Shown: piece by piece, positions 55,734-64,000 of the stretch
Numbering within the stretch: the first letter of the stretch is position 1
How the letters are laid out: every line of letters starts with the position of its first letter
Source of the DNA: Rhizobium sp. FKL33
Lineage (GTDB): Bacteria; Pseudomonadota; Alphaproteobacteria; Rhizobiales; Rhizobiaceae
Length of the DNA: 64,000 bases
Direction: 5' to 3'
NCBI RefSeq assembly: GCF_005222915.1
Contig: NZ_STFX01000019.1
Location: forward strand, 124,001 to 188,000
Program-made: the position numbers and the translations under genes
The notes under the pieces: model-generated
Seen by the model: the letters and a program-made list of their open reading frames with translations, nothing else
Databases searched by the model: none
Told to the model about the DNA's origin: nothing

Positions 55734-56627
55734 CTACGCGCTGCGTCTGAACTCCATCGGAGTTCTGCCGGTCGCTGCTTTAAAGCTTCGTGCAAACTGG
55801 CTCGCGCCGTTAAAGCCGGTTGCTGACGCAATCTCCGCAATCGAAAGCCGGCCTTCGCTTAGGAGGCCCATTGCTCTGTCCAGCCGCCTGCCCAGAATAT
55901 ACTGATGCGGCGGTTCATGGAACGTTGCTTTGAAGGCGCGGGCAAAATGAAACCTGGTCAAACCGCAGAGCGAAGCCAGATCTTCCAGGCCAATCTCATT
56001 GCCGAGATTTTCGGCGATGTAGCTGACGACAAGCTCGCGTCTGGATTTGCTGAGCATGCTAGCGGGCGCAATTGCCTTGCGTGCAAGCACGCCTTCCTGC
56101 GTCAATCTGAACATCTCCAGGGCGGCGGTCAGTCCGACGGTTTCTGCATAGATTTGGGATGCCGACCGCCTTTGGTCCGCCATGATTCCGGCGAGCTTCC
56201 TCATCGTTGCCGTCAGCGCTTCTTCCTTGAAATAAATATGAGGCCTCGCCTCGATCGAGGAAAATTCGGCCTGCAATTCTTCGTCCATGGCCGAAGGGTC
56301 GAAACAGACGACAGTAAACGAGTTCATCCGGTCCGCTGGTTTGGCCCAACCAGACAGGCTTTGCCCTTTGGGGACAAACGTCATCTTGTCACGCAGGTCT
56401 CCTCCCGAAATCGGCCGGTCGCCGACAACCTCCATTTCTCCATCCAGCAGAACCAGATCGTGGTAAGCCAGATATTGGCATGCGCCGTCCCACTTGAAAT
56501 CATATTCTCTGGGGAGCTTCAGTCGCGAATACTGAACCGAGACGCCCCGCCAGTTTTGCGCACGGTGAGTCTCCACTGGCTTTCCCGGCTCTTGAAACTC
56601 CAGTTGAAGTTCGGCCTTTTCATTCAT
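55734..56627 (-). CDS. AraC-family transcription regulator
   Basis: A 297-residue regulator. The C-terminal 100 residues hold both helix-turn-helix units: LGNEIGLEDLASLCGLTRFH and RLSIAEIASATGFNGASQFA, closing FKAATGRTPMEFRR. The N-terminal half contains a beta-rich sensor region (YDFKWDGACQYLAYHDLVLL). It starts at MNEKAELQLEF. The gene stands alone and lies upstream of the FAD/NAD(P) gene, which it may regulate, but there is no direct evidence. The inducer is unknown. Confidence 0.9.
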   Translation of the reverse strand: MNEKAELQLEFQEPGKPVETHRAQNWRGVSVQYSRLKLPREYDFKWDGACQYLAYHDLVLLDGEMEVVGDRPISGGDLRDKMTFVPKGQSLSGWAKPADRMNSFTVVCFDPSAMDEELQAEFSSIEARPHIYFKEEALTATMRKLAGIMADQRRSASQIYAETVGLTAALEMFRLTQEGVLARKAIAPASMLSKSRRELVVSYIAENLGNEIGLEDLASLCGLTRFHFARAFKATFHEPPHQYILGRRLDRAMGLLSEGRLSIAEIASATGFNGASQFARSFKAATGRTPMEFRRSA

Positions 56628-56863
56628 GGCTGTCACAAGCACTTTCTATAGCAGTAAGGTGCACGGGGGCCGTTTTACGATTCAAACTGAAATCTGGATG
56701 AGCACGAAATGCAAAAAATGCGCATGATTTGTGCATTTGCATGCCGATCTTCACATAACGTAAATCATTCGACCTGAGAATTAGCATTATTAGATGTAGC
56801 GCTTGCCTGAAGCTTTCCAGATTTCGGCGGAATGCCAGGTGTGAAACTTCCCGGGGGAACAGA

Positions 56864-58651
56864 ATGTTTGGATTCGGCAATGCAGCCGCAAAGGCTGTAA
56901 TGGATGCTATGAGCAAATCTCAGGCGATCATCGAGTTCAAGCTTGATGGGACCATTCTAACCGCAAACGAGAACTTTTGCCGGGCAATGGGTTATGAGCT
57001 TTCCGAAATCGCCGGACAGCACCACAGGATGTTCGTTGATCCCGCGGAAGCCAACAGCCAGGCGTATCGAGATTTTTGGGCGAGCCTTGCCGCAGGCAAG
57101 TTCGATCAGCGTCAGTACAAGAGAATCACCAAGGCTGGTAAGGAGATCTGGATTGAGGCCTCCTACAACCCCGTATTCCGCAACGGAAAACCATTCAAGG
57201 TGGTGAAGTTCGCCACCGACATTACCGATAGAAAGCTGCAGGCGACGGAAGATCGCGGCAAGCTCGACGCGATATCGCGCGCTCAGGCTGTGATCGAATT
57301 CACGCCCGGCGGCGAAATCCTGACGGCCAATGAAAACTTCCTCAAGACACTCGGCTATCAGCTCTCTGAGATCCAGGGAAAGCATCACTCGATGTTCTGC
57401 GAGTCCAGCTATATAAACAGCCAGGACTATCGCGAATTTTGGAATAAGCTTGCAGCGGGCGAGTTTCAATCCGACGAGTTCAAACGCATCGGCAAGGGCG
57501 GCAAAACGGTTTATATTCAGGCGTCCTACAATCCGATCTTCGATGCGAGTGGGCGGGTGTTCAAGGTCGTGAAGTTCGCCACCGACGTGTCCGAGCGTGT
57601 TCGCAACGTCGACCAGCTTGCCGGCGCCATGCGGGCGATGGCGGCCGGCGACATGACTGTGACGCTGAATGAGCCGTTCCTGCCAGCGCTTGACAGATTG
57701 CGCCAGGATTTCAACGAAACGTCTTCGAAGTTGCTTTCGACGCTCCAGACCATTTCCCAAAATGCCGGCGCCATTGCGGCGGCCTCCCAAGAGATCCAAT
57801 CGGCGTCCAACGATTTGTCCAAGCGTACGGAACAGCAGGCAGCCTCCGTGGAGGAAACTGCCGCAGCTCTGGAAGAGATCACCACCACGGTCAGCGATTC
57901 CAGCCACAGGGCTCAGGAAGCGGGAGTGTTGGTTCGACGCACCAAGGATCATGCCGAAATTTCCGGCAAAGTGGTCAGCGAGGCCGTCGAGGCCATGGGA
58001 AAAATCGAGCGCTCGGCCGGCGAGATAGGCAATATCATCGGCGTCATTGACGAGATTGCGTTTCAGACCAATCTTCTCGCGCTGAATGCCGGCGTCGAGG
58101 CGGCGCGCGCCGGCGAGGCGGGCAAGGGGTTTGCCGTCGTTGCCCAGGAAGTGCGGGAACTCGCCCAACGTTCCGCCAAGGCCGCCAAGGAAATCAAGGA
58201 GCTGATCGGCGCCTCGAATGCACATGTCAAGAACGGCGTCGCTTTGGTCGGAAACACGGGGAAGGCACTCGAGGAGATCGTGAACCAGGTCGTCCAGGTC
58301 GACGCCAATGTGGGTGCGATCGTGGAGGCGTCCAAAGAACAATCGACGGGCCTGAAGGAGATCAACACCGCCGTCAACACAATGGATCAGGGCACTCAGC
58401 AGAATGCCGCCATGGTCGAACAGACAACGGCCGCAGCCCACAGTCTGGCGCGTGAGGCCGAGCAGTTGTTCGCCCTCCTTGGTCAGTTCAATATCGGGGA
58501 ACAAGCGAAGTCCTATCGCTCGGCGCCGGCAAAGGTTACTACCGCCCCAAGGCCAGTTGCATCCCCAGCGCGGCAAATGACCGCTAAGCTCACACAGGCT
58601 TTTCATGGCAACGCCGCGCTGAAATCCGGCGACAACTGGGAAGAGTTCTAG
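56864..58651 (+). CDS. Soluble PAS-PAS methyl-accepting chemotaxis protein
   Basis: A 595-residue chemoreceptor with no transmembrane helix, so it should act in the cytoplasm. Two PAS domains (about 10-118 and 130-238; [20 protein letters not shown] and [20 protein letters not shown]) are near repeats of each other. A HAMP-like segment near 245-290 leads into the MCP signalling domain, with the hairpin tip [20 protein letters not shown] and [20 protein letters not shown]. The protein ends NWEEF, which resembles the CheR-tether pentapeptide NWETF of major receptors. Redox, oxygen or energy sensing is usual for this type. Confidence 0.92.
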   Translation: MFGFGNAAAKAVMDAMSKSQAIIEFKLDGTILTANENFCRAMGYELSEIAGQHHRMFVDPAEANSQAYRDFWASLAAGKFDQRQYKRITKAGKEIWIEASYNPVFRNGKPFKVVKFATDITDRKLQATEDRGKLDAISRAQAVIEFTPGGEILTANENFLKTLGYQLSEIQGKHHSMFCESSYINSQDYREFWNKLAAGEFQSDEFKRIGKGGKTVYIQASYNPIFDASGRVFKVVKFATDVSERVRNVDQLAGAMRAMAAGDMTVTLNEPFLPALDRLRQDFNETSSKLLSTLQTISQNAGAIAAASQEIQSASNDLSKRTEQQAASVEETAAALEEITTTVSDSSHRAQEAGVLVRRTKDHAEISGKVVSEAVEAMGKIERSAGEIGNIIGVIDEIAFQTNLLALNAGVEAARAGEAGKGFAVVAQEVRELAQRSAKAAKEIKELIGASNAHVKNGVALVGNTGKALEEIVNQVVQVDANVGAIVEASKEQSTGLKEINTAVNTMDQGTQQNAAMVEQTTAAAHSLAREAEQLFALLGQFNIGEQAKSYRSAPAKVTTAPRPVASPARQMTAKLTQAFHGNAALKSGDNWEEF

Positions 58652-58769
58652 CCTGCCAGAAAGACGAGTTGAATAGGTGTCCCACGTTCGGTGAGCGGTG
58701 TCCCGGCAACCACTTTCCCACTGAAGTTCGTCAAGCTAGAGCCCAAGATCGCTTCGCGAAACAAATAAC

Positions 58770-59153
58770 ATGACCATCGGCTGCGCTGCTCAGTGTTGCC
58801 GGCCGGTATTTGCAGATTTTGCGTTGCGACTGAAAATTCCAAGAAAACTCGTGACAAAATTCCAAAAAGTCGCGGCAAGCTACATTTCAGGTGAGGGATG
58901 TAGTTTGACACCACTCTCTGGAATTCCGGGATTAGGCGGGATTATCCGGGAGGAGGCGGAAACGCTCGACATTTCAAAGCTTAAGGCGCTTTCGGACAGA
59001 AGGTGGCGCAATCCACTTTTGACACCGAGCGCCGCCAAAGGGGCGGCGAGGGGGATGATCGGCCGTGGTGTCTCGCTGAACTTCCAGGAGGCTTCAAAAA
59101 TCGCCGAAATGGCTTCGGCGCGTCTTCAAATATTTGATTTTATTGAACTGTGA
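58770..59153 (+). CDS. Possible hypothetical protein
   Basis: The frame codes for up to 127 residues, ending EASKIAEMASARLQIFDFIE. The first 35 residues (MTIGCAAQCCRPVFADFALR) look unlike a real N-terminus, and no family is recognised. It lies at the border where base composition drops, so it may be a degraded gene. Confidence 0.25.
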   Translation: MTIGCAAQCCRPVFADFALRLKIPRKLVTKFQKVAASYISGEGCSLTPLSGIPGLGGIIREEAETLDISKLKALSDRRWRNPLLTPSAAKGAARGMIGRGVSLNFQEASKIAEMASARLQIFDFIEL

Positions 59154-59688
59154 GATCTTCAGAGATTTCCGCCAAGACGCCGTTCGGCGGTGAATTGTAG
59201 GCGGAAATCCAATTTTAAGTCGGAAGGAGCTTCCGAGATAGAATAAAAGTTATAATATTCAGTAGCTTAAGGCGATTTTGGGCGCAATTTAAGTCGGAAG
59301 TCAGTTAGCCACGAAAATGGCGTTTCTAAACCAACCCATTGGCGGCTAAAACGATAGCGGCATCCTTCATTGTTGGCATCGCGACGCCGGCGGGGAGGTG
59401 GTTTGGCAAAGCCTGCCAAGCTTGTGAAAAGCTCCCTTTGGCAGGGCCCTTAACCAACCGCCAAAATGGTAACAGCCAACACGGCGTCACGACGGAAGAT
59501 GCAGCCTGTGGGGATTCAACACTGGAGCGTAGAAGCATCGAAAATCTCCTTTGAGAGGGCTTTAAAACGGCTTCAAAGGTGGCCTGATGCTCTAGCTTTG
59601 TTAACTGCTATAGTGAGGGGCAAAATTGGCATAGGAATGGGCGCGGCCTATCGGTCGCGCCCCAAAGCTTCAAATCCGCTATCTATGT
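59154..59688. other. AT-richer gap with inverted and direct repeats
   Basis: I see no supported gene. GATTTCCGCC (59164-59173) and GGCGGAAATC (59200-59209) form a stem that encloses a smaller CGCCG/CGGCG hairpin. TTTAAGTCGGAAG occurs twice (59214-59226 and 59288-59300) and the first copy overlaps a CGGAAG-GAG-CTTCCG palindrome. Near 59410-59450, CCTGCCAA and TTGGCAGG make a further inverted repeat. Short open frames on both strands at 59326-59554 are not convincing. A remnant of a mobile element is possible. Confidence 0.4.
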
Positions 59689-60306
59689 CTATTGAAATGC
59701 TCGGCGGGCTCCGTCGTCCGATGCTAGGCGCGCCATCGCTTCCTCAACAGCAGCGGTTTGCACCGAGAAAGTATCGGCAAAAATTTTGCGCAGTTGGAGT
59801 TCTGCCCAGGGCAGGAAGCTTCCTGCTTCGATCGGGTCTGTTTTGTCTCGGGTTTGAATCTCAACAGCGTTGATTGTCGCATCTACAAGATGTCTTGCTG
59901 TACGGTCTTGCTCGATTTCCTTTAGTGAAATGCTGTGTTCTTTGCAGATTGTGCAGGCCACGGCCCATAGGCTTTTCCGAAGCATTTTTCGAACCTGCTC
60001 GGCTTCTGGCTTTCTGCCGTCCACCACGCCTTGCTCATAAGCTCGGGTAAAACGCCGATCCAATTCCACGGAGATATGCGCGAGCTTATCGATGATTACC
60101 TTATGGATCAGGTGGATGCCGGCAGCGTCGTGTTCAACTCCTTCCGAACTTTCATGAACCAAGCGGTTCATGAAGTTGAACGCGGCTAGCATCTGCTGAA
60201 CGTTCTCGAACTCGGTTTGGATATCATGGGGAAGGCCCCTTGCAGCGCAGGCGCGCTGTTCGCTTTCGGGTGCGGGTCTGCTACTGCTGTCTACAGCTTC
60301 GGGCAT
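59689..60306 (-). CDS. Hypothetical protein, divergent from the RHH gene
   Basis: A 205-residue soluble protein with no recognised family. It is largely helical and charged (NVQQMLAAFNFMNRLVHESS, HLIHKVIIDKLAHISVELDR, KPEAEQVRKMLRKSLWAVAC) and lacks a signal or membrane helix. The N-terminal 30 residues look disordered. AAGGAG lies about ten bases before the ATG. It starts back to back with the ribbon-helix-helix gene, and operator-like repeats lie between the two. A role in the mobile element is possible but not shown. Confidence 0.6.
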   Translation of the reverse strand: MPEAVDSSSRPAPESEQRACAARGLPHDIQTEFENVQQMLAAFNFMNRLVHESSEGVEHDAAGIHLIHKVIIDKLAHISVELDRRFTRAYEQGVVDGRKPEAEQVRKMLRKSLWAVACTICKEHSISLKEIEQDRTARHLVDATINAVEIQTRDKTDPIEAGSFLPWAELQLRKIFADTFSVQTAAVEEAMARLASDDGARRAFQ

Positions 60307-60379
60307 TTGAGGCCAACTCCTTTGCCTTGAGGTAGGCCCCTGCGGATGGTGCGAACATCTGCTGGGGCCGCTTGAAAAA

Positions 60380-60438
60380 TGTATAGAACACCGTTATACA
60401 TAACTCATCGTATAAAAATGTCAACGGTGCGTTATACA
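60380..60438. promoter_or_regulatory. Operator-like repeats between divergent genes
   Basis: CGTTATACA occurs at 60392-60400 and 60430-60438, and TGTATA (60380-60385) is the inverted form of TATACA, giving TGTATA...TATACA. These sites lie in the AT-rich gap between the hypothetical gene and the RHH gene, so the small RHH protein may repress both. The second repeat ends one base before the RHH start codon. Confidence 0.55.
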
Positions 60439-60439
60439 A

Positions 60440-60607
60440 ATGGGTCTTGAAGACGAAAAAAAGACGCAGGCATTTGCAGTTCGGATGCGTCCCACTGTAA
60501 AAAAGGCAGGGGAAAAAGCTGCTGCGGAAGAGAGTATATCTCTCGCTGCACTCATGGACCGCCTTTTGATCCAATACCTCAAAGAGAAGGGGTACTTGCC
60601 CAAATGA
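60440..60607 (+). CDS. Small ribbon-helix-helix (Arc-like) protein
   Basis: A 55-residue protein: a charged N-terminus, then a beta strand AFAVRMRPTVKKAGEKAAAE and helices SISLAALMDRLLIQYLKEKG, the pattern of Arc/MetJ-type DNA-binding proteins. The size is near the minimum for the fold. The repeat CGTTATACA ends one base before the ATG, so it probably represses itself. There is no toxin-like partner after it; the large recombinase follows about 370 bases later. Confidence 0.65.
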   Translation: MGLEDEKKTQAFAVRMRPTVKKAGEKAAAEESISLAALMDRLLIQYLKEKGYLPK

Positions 60608-60977
60608 AAGGGCCTGCATCCTTCGCAGCATGTGCGAGCGAAAGTTTGAGGTTGCTCAGATGCGCAATCATTGCGAGTATTAAGATAATTTCTCTGGATT
60701 TAGTTGCGTTATCGCGCTCGCGGTGAATAGCACCTTGTTCGGCAGCGGGCAGACGGTCAGAAAACCCAGGCGCGTCAAGCGTCTAGCGCTACGACCGAAG
60801 AGACCAAGCAAAATATCACATCCATCGTTGCAATCGTCGCGGCCTTCATCTTTCAAATCCGTCTAGGCGTCCCAGCGATGTCGTTCTAACTCACGGCACT
60901 TCAGGTTTCGTTTATCCTATAGCCTTAGCAGGCCATGCCGGAAACTGTTCCGGTTAAGAGCGCGAACCAGGAACGCC
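60608..60977. other. Gap between the RHH gene and the recombinase
   Basis: A 370-base stretch with no supportable gene. A frame ending at 60888 could encode a hydrophobic segment (VAIVAAFIFQIRLGVPAM) but has no start codon, and may be the remnant of a membrane-protein gene. No tRNA or clear attachment site was seen. Confidence 0.35.
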
Positions 60978-63278
60978 ATGAGAAACCCGTCTGCTTCAGC
61001 TATTCAATTTCAGCGAAAAATTTCAACCTTCTGCGATGTTCGTGTCGCGCCGCTCGTTTCACCGAGCGAGTTGAACAACATCCGACCATTCCTCCTTGGC
61101 CTTATCATCTACCGCAAGTATCCGCCAACGCGATCAGGTCGAACAGATTGGACATCGATTCAGGCAGCATGCGGCCTTGATACCTTTATGAGCAGCGCCT
61201 TGAGAAAAACCCTTCAATCGGGGCTCGAGGCGATCGTCCGCTGGATCGACAAAGAACAGTCTGGGCAGGGAAAGGACCAATCACCTACAAAGGTCGGAAA
61301 GAGGGCGACGCTCCCGAAAGATGGCGATGTTGGTTGTCCGAGAGGCAAAACAGGTGTCCCACCCAGGCCGATTGAGGCGTTTCCTGAGCCTTTGTTCGAC
61401 GCATCGGAAGATCCGATCGAATTCGCGTCTGCCCTGATCTACCATATGCGCAGACATGGCGATTCTGACTACAGTCTCCATCGGGCGGTCGCCGACCGGC
61501 ATCCAGGCTTTGAACGCTCCACACTGGCAAGTTGGAGAAAGGGATCAAGGTCGCCGAGAACTGTCGATAGCCTGGAGGTCCTGTCATCCTTCGAACGGCG
61601 CTATCGTCTTCGCTCCGGCTATTTCAAGGCGAAGCTGCTACATCAATCACGCTCGACATCCGGCTTCGAACTCGCGAGCGAGGTCGGCGCCTCAGAACGA
61701 CGACACCTGGCCTGGCATCTTCCTGACGACTTCAATACCCTCCCCTTCGCCAAACGCGAGGAAATCTTGGAATGGGTGCGCCGCGTCATCATTACTGGCT
61801 CTACTGATTATCGGCGTTTCCAGGCCACCGCATCCAAACAGCGCTATGCAATCCGATTTCCCGCCATTTCTTACGGCAGCACACTGTCGCCTAGACTCAT
61901 TGCTGGCGGCGATGGCATCGAGTCCGATCATGCCTCTATCGAAGATCCAGACCTGCTCGGCGGTGTGATTAACGCGCCGCCGAGGTTGTCGTTGGAGATG
62001 GCCAACCTGGTGCATTTCAAGACCGCCACTCTTACAGCCGTCGGACTTCAGCGAAGCGGGGTATGGGGCGAGGAAACGACGTCACAGAAGATCGAGCATC
62101 TCGGACTAATGTTCGGATCGCTGGCAGCGTCGCCGCAGAGTGCTGTCAAGGGTTATGGTGTGCCGCTGGCTCAACTCACATTCGGTCTGCTCGTCTTCCC
62201 AGGGGTTTGGGATTGGTATCTGCAGTGGCGTGAGCGGCGCCGCGGCTTCTACACCAAGTGGGAGGAGGACATGCTTCAGATCCTAATGGGCATGGTCCGA
62301 CCGGAAACGGGCTGGATGTGGCAGCATCGCCAGCTCGCCGCGAATCTGAAACCAATTCCTGGCTTGATTTCCGCCGCCGAAATCCGCGCCGCCCAGAATG
62401 ACTGGTGCGGAGCGTGCGAAACCGCTTTCAAGCATGCAACGCAACGGCAGAAGGAAATTCAGCGCGTCGCGCGTGTCCATCGCGATCCGTTCGAGCCGAT
62501 CATGTGCGTACTCGAGGCCGAAAGCCCGCTTGGAGAATATAGAAAAATCACCGAGGAAATTGTAAGGCGCATGCCTGATGAAAGCCGCTATCCGCGCGCC
62601 GCGGCCGAGGCCGTCAGATCGTTCCTCCTTCTCAGGCTGGGGTTACACCTCGGCCTGCGCCAGAAGAACCTGCGGCAGCTTATGGTGTGCCCGCGCGGAC
62701 AATTTCCAACATCAGAACGCCGACTAGAGGACATGAAGCGCGGCGAGCTTCGATGGAGCGAACGCGATAGCGGCTGGGAAGTCCTGATCCCAGCAGTCGC
62801 ATTCAAGAATGCGAACTCGTCATTCTTCTGCTCAAAGCCCTTCAGGCTCATTTTGCCCGATCTGCAGGATCTCTATCACTACATCGATGCCTATGTCAGT
62901 CGGCATCGTCAGGTGCTGCTAGGACGATCACAGGACCCGGGCACCCTATTTATCAAGACCGTTAAAACAACCAGCAAGGACGCTGCCTACAATCAGACGA
63001 CCTTCTATGAGGCCTGGAAACTGGCCATCCAGCGCTACGGAATTTTCAACCCCTACACCGGCCGCGGTGTGATCAAGGGCTTGCTGCCGCATGGGCCGCA
63101 TAATGTCCGCGATGTGCTCGCGACGCATATTCTTAAGCAAACGGGATCGTATGAACAGGCGAGCTATGCCATCCAGGACACGCCAGATATGGTCGCCCAA
63201 CATTATGGCCGGTTCCTACCACAAGACAAAGCTGCCTTGGCGGCGAAGATCCTGAACCAGGTGTGGGAAGCGGCTTAA
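60978..63278 (+). CDS. Large tyrosine-type site-specific recombinase
   Basis: A 766-residue protein, much longer than common phage integrases (350-450). The catalytic core is C-terminal: box I Arg561 in LGLHLGLRQKNLRQLM, the H-x-x-R pair in PHNVRDVLATH (His708, Arg711) and the nucleophile Tyr743 in VAQHYGRFLP, 32 residues later. The N-terminal part has a possible helix-turn-helix near residue 185 (LASWRKGSRSPRTVDSLEVL) and a long middle region with no recognised family. A role in integration of the element at the right edge is likely. Motif spacing makes it a probable active recombinase. Its codon use and base composition differ from the genes to the left. Confidence 0.8.
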   Translation: MRNPSASAIQFQRKISTFCDVRVAPLVSPSELNNIRPFLLGLIIYRKYPPTRSGRTDWTSIQAACGLDTFMSSALRKTLQSGLEAIVRWIDKEQSGQGKDQSPTKVGKRATLPKDGDVGCPRGKTGVPPRPIEAFPEPLFDASEDPIEFASALIYHMRRHGDSDYSLHRAVADRHPGFERSTLASWRKGSRSPRTVDSLEVLSSFERRYRLRSGYFKAKLLHQSRSTSGFELASEVGASERRHLAWHLPDDFNTLPFAKREEILEWVRRVIITGSTDYRRFQATASKQRYAIRFPAISYGSTLSPRLIAGGDGIESDHASIEDPDLLGGVINAPPRLSLEMANLVHFKTATLTAVGLQRSGVWGEETTSQKIEHLGLMFGSLAASPQSAVKGYGVPLAQLTFGLLVFPGVWDWYLQWRERRRGFYTKWEEDMLQILMGMVRPETGWMWQHRQLAANLKPIPGLISAAEIRAAQNDWCGACETAFKHATQRQKEIQRVARVHRDPFEPIMCVLEAESPLGEYRKITEEIVRRMPDESRYPRAAAEAVRSFLLLRLGLHLGLRQKNLRQLMVCPRGQFPTSERRLEDMKRGELRWSERDSGWEVLIPAVAFKNANSSFFCSKPFRLILPDLQDLYHYIDAYVSRHRQVLLGRSQDPGTLFIKTVKTTSKDAAYNQTTFYEAWKLAIQRYGIFNPYTGRGVIKGLLPHGPHNVRDVLATHILKQTGSYEQASYAIQDTPDMVAQHYGRFLPQDKAALAAKILNQVWEAA

Positions 63279-63590
63279 GCATTTTCGATAATTCTTAAAA
63301 GTTACGCGACGCGAGTCGCAATCACGTCGCGCACGACCGGGAGGATATGGTGCAGAATGCATGCCAGATGGAAGAGATTTTCTTGAAGCGCTTTGAATTA
63401 CGGAAAGTAGAACGGCTCTGACGATCTTGCGGGTTTGTTTCAAAATCGTGAAATAGCGCAATTGTTGCACTGGTTTTAACAAAGGTTGGAATTTCGTCCG
63501 GTCTTACAATAGAGTTTGTTTCGAGATCTTCCGATGTTCTCTCCGTTGAGAGGCTCAAAAAATTTTTACGATGAAAATGTTGATTTCTGG

Positions 63591-63615
63591 AAACAGTCCA
63601 ACAGTTGGACTGTTT
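63591..63615. promoter_or_regulatory. 25-base perfect palindrome
   Basis: AAACAGTCCAAC-A-GTTGGACTGTTT has 12-base perfect arms about a single central base. It looks like a phage-type repressor operator or a recombination site, 116 bases before the Mor-like gene. Confidence 0.6.
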
Positions 63616-63662
63616 TGAAGGGGATTGGGAGTATCTGCTTTGATTGTCCCTTCGCCTGACTT

Positions 63663-63719
63663 CTGTCAGCCAATCAAAATCTGCGAATTATGACATCTGA
63701 CAGCCATTAAAGCTGACAG
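63663..63719. promoter_or_regulatory. CTGACAG repeats upstream of the Mor-like gene
   Basis: CTGACAG occurs at 63697-63703 and 63713-63719 (16 bases apart), and its inverted form CTGTCAG at 63663-63669. The last copy overlaps AGG, the putative ribosome binding site of the next gene, so binding here could block translation or transcription. Confidence 0.5.
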
Positions 63720-63730
63720 GATATTCGCAC

Positions 63731-64000
63731 ATGCCGCTAGCCTCCGAAGACGATGAAAGCATTGCTGATCTTATCCGGCGCGAATGCGGACATGAGATCG
63801 CTGAGAAATTTCTCAAAGCCTTTGCGGGGGTTCGTTGCAACATCCCCTCTGATCCTTCCAGGCTTACGAAGCATTCCCGCCTTGTTAAGCTGTTGGGCAG
63901 TGAAACGGCTTGGGAGGTTGCTAAAGCGACGGGCTATGTCAGTGAAACTATCCCCTTAGGCGACGCTAAAGGTTCTCGCGTTAAGAAGCGCCGAGCGGAG
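63731..64000 (+). CDS. Mor-like phage regulator, 5' part only
   Basis: The visible 90 residues (MPLASEDDESIADLIRRECG, EIAEKFLKAFAGVRCNIP, LVKLLGSETAWEVAKATGYV) follow the pattern of Mor/C-type activators and related helix-turn-helix proteins of Mu-like phages: a short N-terminal helix, a conserved cysteine-glycine turn and a G-containing helix pair. The ending GSRVKKRRAE at the window edge is basic. The gene runs past the right edge. It suggests that a prophage or phage-like element continues beyond the window. Confidence 0.55.
   Translation, partial: MPLASEDDESIADLIRRECGHEIAEKFLKAFAGVRCNIPSDPSRLTKHSRLVKLLGSETAWEVAKATGYVSETIPLGDAKGSRVKKRRAE

Larger units (their letters stand above)
63279..63730. 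other. Gap between recombinase and Mor-like gene
   Basis: A 452-base AT-rich region. It holds a 25-base palindrome (63591-63615) and three CTGACAG-type repeats (listed separately). A frame of 78 codons on the minus strand (63322-63558) lacks family similarity and a good ribosome binding site, and I do not call it. No attachment-site duplication could be established by eye. Confidence 0.4.

Noticed and set aside
59326-59554. Two short open frames of 70-71 codons on opposite strands
   Set aside because: They overlap, lack good ribosome binding sites and known families, and sit among inverted repeats.
63322-63558. 78-codon minus-strand frame after the recombinase
   Set aside because: No ribosome binding site, no family, and composition typical of random frames in AT-richer DNA.

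Overview
The window reads as chromosomal DNA of a GC-rich alphaproteobacterium, most likely of the order Hyphomicrobiales (Rhizobiales). The basis is the lpcC-greA pair, the carA/yqeY/dnaG neighbourhood, small families typical of that order (DUF982, DUF6481, DUF2188) and a CCCTCCCC-type palindromic repeat. No rRNA, tRNA or CRISPR array was seen. Nearly every gene has a long open shadow frame on the other strand, as expected at this base composition; these were left out.

Layout. 1-3.4 kb: end of an LPS-core glycosyltransferase gene, greA, a small secreted protein and an alkaline phosphatase behind a clear Pho box. 3.5-6 kb: a three-gene export-type ABC system (TAT-exported CxxC protein, ATPase, permease with a 14-histidine periplasmic stretch), probably metal-related. 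6-9.6 kb: carB. 9.9-12 kb: a glutathione transferase, a membrane LytTR regulator and a divergent DUF2306 membrane protein sharing a phased-repeat control region. 12.2-19.2 kb: a secretion block with a serralysin-type protease, a YpfJ-type zinc peptidase and three consecutive RTX proteins that each carry a HasA-like (hemophore) domain. 19.6-22.4 kb: an MFS and a MATE exporter. 22.4-27.1 kb: carA, yqeY, a BrnT/BrnA toxin-antitoxin pair and dnaG. 27.2-34.5 kb: a hydrolase, small proteins, a cold-shock protein, an FAD oxidoreductase, two more RTX proteins and a DadA-like oxidoreductase. 34.6-37.1 kb: kbl-tdh for threonine breakdown, split by a palindromic repeat. 37.2-38.3 kb: small genes, including two tandem secreted mini-peptides.

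38.3-52.6 kb is an extracellular polysaccharide locus: Wzz/BY-kinase co-polymerase, UDP-glucuronate 4-epimerase, UDP-glucose dehydrogenase, flippase, hexapeptide acetyltransferase, SGNH hydrolase, polymerase-like protein, a second epimerase and three glycosyltransferases. The genes alternate strands and no Wza-type exporter or initiating sugar-phosphate transferase lies in view. The epimerase and the facing GT2 gene both lack a stop where their domains end; one missing base between 49366 and 49399 would explain both.

53-58.7 kb: small stress-type genes, an FAD/NAD(P) protein, an AraC regulator and a soluble PAS-PAS chemoreceptor ending in a CheR-tether-like pentapeptide. From about 58.7 kb to the right edge the sequence becomes more AT-rich and looks like the end of a mobile element: a divergent hypothetical/ribbon-helix-helix pair with operator repeats, a 766-residue tyrosine recombinase, a 25-bp palindrome and the start of a Mor-like phage-type regulator.

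The features most worth following are the triple HasA-like RTX cluster, the LytTR/DUF2306 control region, the histidine-rich ABC system and the recombinase region at the right end.
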